This document shows positions 1 to 5,058 of a stretch of 5,358 nt of DNA, piece by piece. Position 1 is the first letter of the stretch, and every line of letters starts with the position of its first letter. Made by a program: the position numbers and the translations under genes. The notes under the pieces are model-generated. The model made no database searches and had not been told where the DNA came from. It was given only the letters and a program-made list of their open reading frames with translations. Origin of the DNA: an uncultured Verrucomicrobiales bacterium (GTDB taxonomy: Bacteria; Verrucomicrobiota; Verrucomicrobiia; Verrucomicrobiales; Akkermansiaceae); contig CALLBE010000118.1 in NCBI GenBank assembly GCA_938001985.1, forward strand, positions 1-5,358, in the 5' to 3' direction.

Positions 1-195
1 AAAATCCTCATCGGAGGAGAACAAGTGCTCGATACTAAAGGGTTTTCTAATCTATTTGAATGGAATGCCAAAATACCACTCAAGGCAGGCGCACACCCAT
101 TAGAGGTGGATTTAGGAGGAACTGAGCTCAATGTCAAAATCAGCGGTCCAGGTCTCGAAAAACAGACCATTCCGAATGCTTGGTTAGCTCACTAA
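1..195 (+). CDS. C-terminal end of a PA14-like domain protein (5' end outside window)
   Basis: Reading frame 1 is open from the first base to a TAA at 193-195, giving the last 64 residues of a protein that starts outside the window. The visible part reads like the last strands of a PA14 beta-barrel: a GGEQVLD turn, a KIPLKAGAHPLEVD strand pair (the usual 'L.AG.HPI.V' pattern), then ISGPGLEKQTIPNAWLAH at the very end. The 'SGPG.EKQ.IP...L' ending is typical, from memory, of PA14 modules in Verrucomicrobiota and Planctomycetota, where they are fused to secreted sulfatases, cytochromes, glycosidases or dehydrogenases and are thought to bind carbohydrate. The catalytic or N-terminal part is not visible, so the overall function cannot be assigned. 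The coding frame is well supported; the family call is moderately sure. Confidence 0.72.
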   Translation, partial: KILIGGEQVLDTKGFSNLFEWNAKIPLKAGAHPLEVDLGGTELNVKISGPGLEKQTIPNAWLAH

Positions 196-251
196 GATTA
201 AACTATAGAACACGGTTTCCCTCAATAGTTTCGTATTTTTATATTCAAGAT

Positions 252-279
252 TCATCACCCTTTTATCAAGGGGTGGTGG
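252..279 (+). terminator. Possible intrinsic terminator after the PA14-like gene
   Basis: A stem of about 12 pairs (252-263 with 268-279) closes a 4-base loop TATC. The core CACCC/GGGTG is fully Watson-Crick; three G-T wobbles occur elsewhere in the stem. It lies 57 bases after the PA14-like stop codon. The following bases are T-rich (TTGCTTTTAGATTTT) but contain no clean U-run immediately after the stem, so termination efficiency is uncertain. The rest of the 196-325 gap shows nothing else clear apart from a weak promoter-like match. Confidence 0.45.
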
Positions 280-285
280 TTGCAC

Positions 286-315
286 TTGCTTTTAGATTTT
301 AAGTTTTATTATAAG
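286..315 (+). promoter_or_regulatory. Weak sigma70-like promoter candidate before the Dabb gene
   Basis: TATAAG at 310-315 matches five of six bases of a -10 box. TTGCTT at 286-291, 18 bases upstream, keeps the TTG of a -35 box but matches only three of six overall. Transcription would start near 322, only a few bases before the ATG at 326, so the message would be almost leaderless. The region is AT-rich and such matches occur by chance, so this is a candidate only. Confidence 0.25.
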
Positions 316-325
316 CATAGGCACT

Positions 326-634
326 ATGGTGCATACTGTTTATTTTTGGCTGAAGGAAGAATACCAAACAACTGAAGGTTTCTCAAAGTTTGAGCAAGCC
401 TTGAGCAAGCTAGTAACCATCGAAGGGTGTGTAAACGCGCATTATGGTAAACCAGCAGCAGTGCCTCACCGCCCCGTCATTGATAACACCTGGGATTATG
501 CCCTCTCCATTACCTTTGATAGTGTCGAGACGCACAATCGCTACCAGAGTCATCCTGTACACTTAGAGTTCATCGAAACCAACAAGGTTTTTTGGAAAGA
601 GGTGAAGGTAACAGACATGCAAATTATAAACTAA
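326..634 (+). CDS. Dabb (stress-responsive A/B barrel) domain protein
   Basis: The 102-residue protein matches the small Dabb family of ferredoxin-like alpha/beta barrels in length and pattern. It has an N-terminal strand MVHTVYFWLK (residues 1-10, with the family's early His at position 3), a helix around residues 18-31, an IEG turn (32-34) before the strand leading to Y40-G41-K42, then a WDYALSITFDS strand (56-66). A helix follows with HNRYQSHPVHLEF (70-82), the family's 'Y..HP.H..F' signature. The fold is complete. Members are dimeric and range from plant stress proteins to polyketide cyclase-like enzymes; no specific substrate can be named. The ATG gives the canonical N-terminus, although only a weak TAGG at 318-321 lies upstream. 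The gene stands alone on the plus strand, 49 bases before the next one. The family call is sure, the function unknown. Confidence 0.85.
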   Translation: MVHTVYFWLKEEYQTTEGFSKFEQALSKLVTIEGCVNAHYGKPAAVPHRPVIDNTWDYALSITFDSVETHNRYQSHPVHLEFIETNKVFWKEVKVTDMQIIN

Positions 635-683
635 AGTCTTGGCAAACTGAGCGTTAACGGCTTTTGTCTTTGTCATAAATAAG

Positions 684-1184
684 ATGAAAGCTTACGAAAT
701 CTACCAAAACCTATCTGACGAGCTCGTTCACGAAATATTCATGTTCTTCCGCAATGAGGACAGAGCCTTTTATTCAGGAGCTATCAGCAGCCTTGCTCAA
801 AACCGCAAGCTGAGACCTCAGATTATCGTTAAAAAGCCAGTGGCTGAGCAAATCAAATGGGCTCATAAGACACTCAAGCTGAAGAGCACCGAGGATGTGG
901 GTCTGCATTTGTTCCAAACATGGTTCATGGAAGCAAAAGTGGATTTGCTCGTTGATTTTTGCGATGCTGTTGACATCGAGCACAATGGTGCCGGTGTGGT
1001 CAAAGGGAGTTTACCTGAAACACTTGATGAAGAGAAGGTTAAGGCTTCTATCAACACCTTATTAGAGAAGTACTCTGCACCACTCGTAACGTTTTATTTA
1101 AATGCGTTTAACACTCAGCGCGTTGGCGGCTGGGAATCAATTTCAAACGTTCTATCAACAGATGAGCGTTTAGTTTGGTCATAA
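684..1184 (+). CDS. Conserved hypothetical protein, 166 aa, unrecognised family
   Basis: I do not recognise a named family. The 166-residue product looks soluble and mostly helical, with no signal peptide and no membrane segment. Visible features are a helical N-terminus rich in Phe and charged residues (1-40), a basic KLRPQIIVKKP stretch (42-52), a WFMEAKVDLLVDFCDAVDI segment (80-98), a Gly-rich turn N101-GAG-104, a proline-containing linker SLPETLDEEK (109-118) and a C-terminal helix pair ending in an aromatic segment near Y138-F142. The single Cys (93) and the His residues do not form an obvious metal site. The start has no Shine-Dalgarno sequence beyond an adjacent AAG; no better start was found. 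It ends 3 bases before the MBL-fold gene, so the two are probably co-transcribed and perhaps translationally coupled, suggesting a shared role that the sequence does not reveal. That the gene is real is well supported by length, spacing and protein-like composition. Confidence 0.8.
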   Translation: MKAYEIYQNLSDELVHEIFMFFRNEDRAFYSGAISSLAQNRKLRPQIIVKKPVAEQIKWAHKTLKLKSTEDVGLHLFQTWFMEAKVDLLVDFCDAVDIEHNGAGVVKGSLPETLDEEKVKASINTLLEKYSAPLVTFYLNAFNTQRVGGWESISNVLSTDERLVWS

Positions 1185-1187
1185 ATC

Positions 1188-1799
1188 ATGAACATTACTT
1201 GCTATACGGGAGGTATTGTTGAGACCAATGGCTATGTCATTGAGCTGAACGATGATATCATTGTGATCGATGCGCCTAAGGGTATGGCTGAGTTTTTAAA
1301 AAGCAAAAGCCTCGTTCCCACCCTATTACTCATCACTCACCAGCACTTTGATCATATCGAAGACGCTCGTTTAGTCCAAGAAATGGGCGAGGTCAAAACC
1401 TACGCCATGGAGACGTACAATGAGGACCTCAGTCTCACAAAAACAGCTCAATCATGGGGCATGACCTTGGGTGACTTGATTTTCAGAGTAGATGAACAAG
1501 TAAAGGAAGGCGATGTGATTGAGGCCAAGGAGCTGTCGCTTGATGTCCTCCATGTCCCTGGTCACTCTCCAGAGAGCTTGGTTTTTTACCTCAAAGCCCA
1601 CGGCGTGGTATTCACAGGAGACACGCTTTTCAGCGGTGGTATGGGGCGTTTTGACTTTGATTATGGAGACGGCGAGTTATTGAAAAAAGGGATTCAGGAA
1701 AAGATATTAACCCTCCCTCCCGAAACTCTATCTTTATCAGGCCATGGCCCTCAAACCACGATTGAGGCTGAACTGGCTAACAATCCTTATTTCTCTTAG
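1188..1799 (+). CDS. MBL-fold metallo-hydrolase, glyoxalase II-like (YcbL-type)
   Basis: This 203-residue protein is a complete single-domain metallo-beta-lactamase-fold hydrolase. The metal ligands are all visible: HxHxDH as H51, H53, D55 and H56; a PGHSPES loop with H126; TGDTLFSGGMGRFDF with bridging D145; and SGHGPQT with H186. The order and spacing fit the small glyoxalase II/YcbL group, which hydrolyses thioesters such as S-lactoylglutathione or related substrates using a binuclear metal centre, in the cytoplasm. It lacks the C-terminal substrate-binding domain of full glyoxalase II (about 250 residues), so the true substrate is open; there is no rhodanese fusion as in persulfide dioxygenases. 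The ATG has no clear ribosome binding site and follows the preceding stop by 3 bases, suggesting coupling. It is the only gene in the window with a confirmed TAG stop. Confidence 0.9.
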   Translation: MNITCYTGGIVETNGYVIELNDDIIVIDAPKGMAEFLKSKSLVPTLLLITHQHFDHIEDARLVQEMGEVKTYAMETYNEDLSLTKTAQSWGMTLGDLIFRVDEQVKEGDVIEAKELSLDVLHVPGHSPESLVFYLKAHGVVFTGDTLFSGGMGRFDFDYGDGELLKKGIQEKILTLPPETLSLSGHGPQTTIEAELANNPYFS

Positions 1800-1805
1800 T
1801 TTCTG

Positions 1806-1827
1806 AAATATAAAAACTATATTTTTT
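1806..1827 (+). other. AT-only inverted repeat between the MBL gene and the heme operon
   Basis: AAATATA (1806-1812) and TATATTT (1818-1824) can pair across a 5-base AAAAC loop and are followed by three more T residues. A stem made only of A-T pairs is too weak for a confident terminator. The same AT-rich stretch could instead supply a -10 element for the following ccsA/hemX-like gene, but I see no convincing -35. It marks the most likely boundary between the 684-1799 pair and the heme operon. Confidence 0.3.
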
Positions 1828-1852
1828 AAACGAAAAGCGTTAAGCTAAGCTC

Positions 1853-2623
1853 ATGGACCGTTGGTTGACACTCTTATCTCTAGTGCTCGTAGTTCTGGGC
1901 ACTTACTTTGGGTATCGCAAAGTACGTTCAGGCAGCTCAACTGGGGCTAGCTCTTTTCAATGGTTGCTGGCTGCGTGTATTTCTCAATACTTAGTCATTT
2001 CAATCCGAGGCAAGGCTCTAGGAGCCTGCCCGCTCCATGAAACAAGTGAGCTTTTGATGTTTTTAGCCTGGTCCTTGATGCTGGTCTACTTGTTGATGGG
2101 CAGTGTTTATCGCGTTTCTTTGATGGGGTTTTTCACCATGCCCTTCACGGCTTTGCTCTTACTTATTTCACTCCTGCCAGGTGTCTATACTCCGCCTGCA
2201 GTGGAGCGATTAGCTGAGGTTGACCCTTGGTTAGAGGCTCACGCTTCGCTCTATATTTTAGCTTATGGGGTTTTACTTTTATCATCTATTGCTTCCTTGA
2301 TGTTTTTGTTTATCAACCATCAGTTAAAGCAGAAGCGCCTCAACGGCGCTTTATTCACTCAAATGGCTCCACTGTCCACCCTTGTGACATCGAGCTTACG
2401 CTTATTGATTTTTGCCGTGATCCTAATCACCATTGCGATGGTTGCCGGCTACCAGGTGGATGTAGAGCAGCATGAATTGAAAAACTGGATAGGTAGGATC
2501 AGTTGGATTTCATACCTAGGACTTATCATTGTAACGTACACTCGTGGGCTTCCCCCTATTAAAATAGCCTTATCGAATTTATTAATCTTCGGGTTCTCCC
2601 TATTGGCCATCAGTCTTGTATAA
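1853..2623 (+). CDS. CcsA/HemX-like cytochrome c assembly membrane protein
   Basis: The 256-residue product is an integral membrane protein with about eight hydrophobic segments (roughly 4-20, 36-51, 66-83, 90-110, 130-154, 182-199, 213-229, 238-255). It fits the cytochrome c assembly family (CcsA/CcmC/HemX): a loop G53-KALGACPLHETSE-66 before a LLMFLAW segment mirrors the 'G..P......E.L.FLAW' pattern, and HASLYILAYG (130-139) carries the conserved His at the start of a transmembrane helix. The WWD tryptophan motif that defines the heme-handling CcmC/CcmF/CcsA proteins is not visible, which favours a HemX-type member. HemX in other bacteria lowers HemA abundance, while CcsA delivers heme for cytochrome c attachment; which role applies here cannot be decided from sequence. 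It lies 31 bases before hemA, a familiar hemX-hemA pairing. No clear ribosome binding site precedes the ATG; it is the first Met of the hydrophobic N-terminus. Confidence 0.82.
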   Translation: MDRWLTLLSLVLVVLGTYFGYRKVRSGSSTGASSFQWLLAACISQYLVISIRGKALGACPLHETSELLMFLAWSLMLVYLLMGSVYRVSLMGFFTMPFTALLLLISLLPGVYTPPAVERLAEVDPWLEAHASLYILAYGVLLLSSIASLMFLFINHQLKQKRLNGALFTQMAPLSTLVTSSLRLLIFAVILITIAMVAGYQVDVEQHELKNWIGRISWISYLGLIIVTYTRGLPPIKIALSNLLIFGFSLLAISLV

Positions 2624-2636
2624 TTTTTAGCTATTT

Positions 2637-2643
2637 AGAGGGA
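2637..2643 (+). promoter_or_regulatory. Ribosome binding site of hemA
   Basis: AGAGGGA lies 11 bases before the ATG at 2655. It is one of only two purine-rich Shine-Dalgarno-like sequences in the window and supports the chosen hemA start, whose MKLVCLGLNHKSAPVEVRE opening is the canonical beginning of the family. Confidence 0.6.
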
Positions 2644-2654
2644 CTCAGATTGAA

Positions 2655-3668
2655 ATGAAATTAGTTTGTTTAGGGTTAAATCACAAAAGCGCTCCGGTTG
2701 AGGTGAGAGAGCTTTTTGCTGTTTCTAATAAAAAGCTTGGAGAAGCCGCCACTCAGTTGTGTGCGTTAAATGAGGTTTTAGAAGCCGTTGTGGTTTCAAC
2801 CTGTAACCGAACCGAGTACTACCTCGCCACCACCTCACCCGAGGCTGGGATTGCCACTTTAAAAGCTCATTTACAGCAGTCTCTTGGCTTAGAGGAATCG
2901 GCTTTAGAGCATCTTTATATATTCAAGCTAAGAGAGGTTGCCGTTCATCTCGCGAGCGTGATCAGCGGCTTGGATTCCATGGTTTTAGGAGAAACTGAGA
3001 TTGTCGGACAGATCAGAACCGCCTACCAAGCTTCCTCAGATGCTAAAACGACAGGAAAAGCGACCAACCAGCTTTTTCAAAACGCCTTCCGAATTAACAA
3101 GGCTGTTCGTACACAAACTCAAATTCAAATGGGCTCCACCTCCGTGGGTAATGTCGCTGTTGACCTGGCGGAAAAAGTTTTTGGTAATTTAGAGAAATCC
3201 AAAGTGATGCTCATCGGCGCGGGAGAAACCTGCCGTATCGTCGCTCAATCCCTATTATCACGAGGTGCTAAAAGTGTTTTTGTCACGAACCGCTCTTATG
3301 ATAAAGCCGTTGAATTGGCTGAAAAACTAGAAGGAGAAGCCGTTCGCTTTGACGAATGGTTATCTATTATTGAAAAGGTAGATATTGTAATCTCATCCAC
3401 AGGAGCGCCCTACGCCGTCATTAAAAAAGACGAATTAGCCACAGTCCGTGGCAAGAGGAAGTACCGCCCTTTATTCATGATCGACATTGCCGTGCCTCGG
3501 GATATCGACCCCAATGTCTCTGACTTTGATGAGGTCTATTTATACGATATTGACTCGATTGAGCAATTGGCTGAAATGGCCAAAGAAAAGCGAGTTCAAC
3601 AAATCAAAGACTGTGTCACACTGATAGAAAACGAACTTGAAGGCGCTAAGATCGAGGGGATTAAATAA
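2655..3668 (+). CDS. hemA: Glutamyl-tRNA reductase, short form without dimerisation domain
   Basis: HemA reduces glutamyl-tRNA(Glu) with NADPH to glutamate-1-semialdehyde, the first committed step of C5-pathway tetrapyrrole (heme) synthesis in the cytoplasm. The N-terminal catalytic domain is intact: GLNHKSAPVEVRE (7-19), STCNRTE (48-54) with the thioester-forming nucleophile C50, the conserved H98, and SGLDSMVLGETEIVGQI (104-120) of the substrate-binding helix. The Rossmann NADPH domain follows with IGAGE (187-191), VTNRS, an ISSTGAP segment and the IDIAVPRDIDP stretch. After this only the first part of the long connecting helix remains and the protein stops at 337 residues, whereas the classical enzyme has about 410-430 with a C-terminal dimerisation domain. 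No remnant of that domain follows, because the next gene begins 2 bases later. Short HemA proteins of this size are, as far as I recall, usual in this phylum, so this is probably a lineage form and not a broken gene. Confidence 0.95.
   Translation: MKLVCLGLNHKSAPVEVRELFAVSNKKLGEAATQLCALNEVLEAVVVSTCNRTEYYLATTSPEAGIATLKAHLQQSLGLEESALEHLYIFKLREVAVHLASVISGLDSMVLGETEIVGQIRTAYQASSDAKTTGKATNQLFQNAFRINKAVRTQTQIQMGSTSVGNVAVDLAEKVFGNLEKSKVMLIGAGETCRIVAQSLLSRGAKSVFVTNRSYDKAVELAEKLEGEAVRFDEWLSIIEKVDIVISSTGAPYAVIKKDELATVRGKRKYRPLFMIDIAVPRDIDPNVSDFDEVYLYDIDSIEQLAEMAKEKRVQQIKDCVTLIENELEGAKIEGIK
3654..3660 (+). promoter_or_regulatory. Ribosome binding site of the DUF4870 gene inside the hemA end
   Basis: GAGGGGA lies 10 bases before the ATG at 3671 and overlaps the last codons of hemA. 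Its position means ribosomes finishing hemA run over it, which suggests translational coupling of the two genes and supports the 3671 start. Confidence 0.55.
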
Positions 3669-3670
3669 AG

Positions 3671-4093
3671 ATGAGAACCATTGATACCGAAATAATAAGG
3701 AATGATGACGAGCTAATCTCGGCTTCAGATTCTAACTGGGCATTCATGGTTCATCTCTCAGGGCTCTGTGTGTATGTGGGATTGATTGGCTTCAATGTAT
3801 TAATCCCTGCCGTCATCTACTTTTTAAAGCGTAAAGAATCCAACTTCATCGCTGCGCATGCAAAACAGGCACTCAACCTCAATCTCACCTTCTTCGTCAT
3901 CATTTTAATCGCTCTGGCAATCTACAGAGTGCTTGAGAGGGTTCCTTTAATCAGCGCCATTGCCGTGTTCGCACTGGCCATGGTGGGTATTTTAGTCATT
4001 GCAACACACACCTTATCCTCCATTAAAGCGATGCTCCGAGCTAAGGAAAAGCAGTCTTTTCAGTACCTGTACTCAATTTCCTTCTTCAAATAA
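3671..4093 (+). CDS. DUF4870 family small membrane protein
   Basis: This 140-residue protein fits the DUF4870 (Tic20-like) family. A charged, probably cytoplasmic N-terminus (1-21) leads to SNWAFMVHLSGL (21-32), the 'W....HLS' opening of the domain, followed by a transmembrane segment to about residue 52. Then come KRKESNFIAAHAKQALNLNL (53-72), matching the family's 'K...S.FV..HGKEALN' core, a second transmembrane segment (73-88), a third (92-115) and a terminal FQYLYSISFFK, like the 'Y.YPL.I.FIK' ending of relatives. The function of bacterial DUF4870 proteins is unknown. It is packed between hemA (2-base gap) and rsmD (1-base gap), so it belongs to the operon, but this does not show a role in heme or ribosome work. 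Confidence 0.82.
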   Translation: MRTIDTEIIRNDDELISASDSNWAFMVHLSGLCVYVGLIGFNVLIPAVIYFLKRKESNFIAAHAKQALNLNLTFFVIILIALAIYRVLERVPLISAIAVFALAMVGILVIATHTLSSIKAMLRAKEKQSFQYLYSISFFK

Positions 4094-4094
4094 T

Positions 4095-4655
4095 ATGCCC
4101 AGAATTATCGCAGGAGACGCGAAGCGTATTTCATTAAAAGTACCCCAAAAAGTCTCCAGACCGACGGCTGATCGCGTGCGCGAGAACTTGTTCAACTTGA
4201 TTTATGACTTGGTTCAAGAAAGCCTTGTCTTGGACTTATTCGCTGGTTCGGGTGCCTTGGGTCTAGAATCTCTCAGTCGTGGAGCTAAACGCGCGGTCTT
4301 TGTTGAGGGCGATCGTCAAGCTTGTCGAGTGATTCAAGAGAACTGCGTAAACACGCGACTCAATGCTTACAGCCAGGTGATTCAAACAAGCGCTTACGAT
4401 TTTCTTCATAAAAACCGTGAAACCTTTGATCTTATTTTTGCAGACCCTCCGTATTGGAAAGAGGAAGGGCATGAAGATCATGTGTTAAAACTACTGACAA
4501 CACCAAAGCTTCAAGAGTCCTTATCAGACGAAGGTTACTTGGTGATTGAGCAATTTGACAAAGCGCCTATCCATCAAGTAGAGGGGTGGAAATTAATCGA
4601 AGAGCGTAAATATGGGAGCTGCCGCATCCTGCTCTACCAAATCGAGTTTATATAA
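4095..4655 (+). CDS. rsmD: 16S rRNA (guanine(966)-N(2))-methyltransferase RsmD
   Basis: RsmD methylates N2 of G966 in helix 31 of 16S rRNA during 30S assembly, using S-adenosylmethionine. The 186-residue length is normal for the family. PRIIAGDAKR (2-11) is the canonical start; RPTADRVRENLFN (22-34) is the family's RNA-binding signature; VLDLFAGSGALGLESLSRGA (45-64) is the SAM-binding motif I; FVEGD (69-73) supplies the acidic residue that binds the ribose; and DLIFADPPYW (112-121) contains the catalytic DPPY (117-120) of N2-guanine/N6-adenine methyltransferases. The frame is open further upstream to an ATG at 3999, but that would overlap the DUF4870 gene by 95 bases and add residues with no family match, so the ATG at 4095, one base after the previous stop, is preferred. 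There is no Shine-Dalgarno sequence; translation is probably coupled. Confidence 0.95.
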   Translation: MPRIIAGDAKRISLKVPQKVSRPTADRVRENLFNLIYDLVQESLVLDLFAGSGALGLESLSRGAKRAVFVEGDRQACRVIQENCVNTRLNAYSQVIQTSAYDFLHKNRETFDLIFADPPYWKEEGHEDHVLKLLTTPKLQESLSDEGYLVIEQFDKAPIHQVEGWKLIEERKYGSCRILLYQIEFI

Positions 4656-4673
4656 CTCAGAGTCTTGGGTAAT

Positions 4674-4703
4674 AAAAAAGGCAGCAATTAAGTTGCCGCC
4701 TTT
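4674..4703 (-). terminator. Intrinsic terminator between convergent rpmE and rsmD
   Basis: Eleven stem positions (4677-4687 with 4693-4703) close a 5-base loop. Read on the minus strand the stem is AAAGGCGGCAA / TTGCTGCCTTT with one G-U wobble and no mismatch, and it runs directly into a six-T tract (complement of 4674-4679), a textbook terminator for the L31 gene. Read on the plus strand the wobble becomes an A-C mismatch and the tail has only three T residues, so it would stop rsmD transcription less efficiently. Confidence 0.82.
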
Positions 4704-4733
4704 GAAAGTCTTTCTGTTTAGTACAGTAAGAAA

Positions 4734-5009
4734 CTATGCGTTAAGCTTTGGCTTATTCGTACGACGTGAAGCCGCGCCAAAGCGTTTCGTGAATTTATCA
4801 ATACGACCTTCGGTATCGATAAAGTTCGATTGACCTGTGAAGAACGGGTGCGTATCGGATGTAATACCTGCAGAAACCACGTAATGCTCAACACCGTCAA
4901 TCTCTTCGGTCTTAGCAGACGTCATGGTCGACTTAGTTACAAAACGCTTCCCTGATGTCATGTCTACAAATACCACTGGGTGGTATTTTGGATGTAAATC
5001 TGATTTCAT
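4734..5009 (-). CDS. rpmE2: Large ribosomal subunit protein bL31, type B (zinc-free paralogue)
   Basis: The 91-residue product is a type B L31 of the 50S subunit, where it bridges the central protuberance and the 30S head. It opens with MKSDLHPKYHPVVFVDMTSG (1-20), followed by FVTKST, then SDTHPFFTG and an IDTEGRIDKFTKRFG ending, all typical of the type B form. It contains no cysteine at all, so it lacks the CxxC zinc site of type A L31; such C-minus paralogues are often made when zinc is scarce, but here it may be the only L31. A basic tail ASRRTNKPKLNA follows the core. A GTG at 5027 would add six residues (start MNLFKA), but the ATG at 5009 gives the canonical start and is preferred; neither has a clear Shine-Dalgarno sequence. 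I saw no Zur-like palindrome in the 49 bases upstream. Confidence 0.93.
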   Translation of the reverse strand: MKSDLHPKYHPVVFVDMTSGKRFVTKSTMTSAKTEEIDGVEHYVVSAGITSDTHPFFTGQSNFIDTEGRIDKFTKRFGAASRRTNKPKLNA

Positions 5010-5058
5010 AGCTTTAAATAAGTTCACTACGTACCAACGCAGCAGAGTAAAAAACTAG

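Noticed and set aside
390..410. Tandem direct repeat TTGAGCAAGC (390-399 and 401-410)
   Set aside because: It lies inside the Dabb coding region, the 11-base period does not repeat the protein sequence, and there are only two copies. Probably chance or a minor duplication.
651..663. GTTAAC-centred palindrome between the Dabb gene and the next gene, considered as a hairpin or operator
   Set aside because: The palindrome is only about 8 bases long and a hairpin would have just three outer pairs; no second copy supports a binding site.
774..1057. Minus-strand open frames within 774-1057, and similar ones at 4263-4481 and 4718-4900
   Set aside because: They lie opposite well-supported genes, have low-complexity or unprotein-like sequence, and lack start signals.
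2227..2475. Alternative plus-strand frames inside the ccsA/hemX-like gene (2227-2475) and inside hemA (3001-3192)
   Set aside because: Both are out-of-frame shadows of clearly recognised proteins.
4062..4073. Inverted repeat AGTAC-CT-GTACT near the end of the DUF4870 gene
   Set aside because: The 2-base loop is too tight for a stable hairpin, it lies in coding sequence, and there is no U-run after it.
3999..4094. Upstream in-frame extension of rsmD from an ATG at 3999
   Set aside because: It overlaps the DUF4870 gene by 95 bases, adds residues without family resemblance, and the ATG at 4095 gives the canonical RsmD N-terminus.
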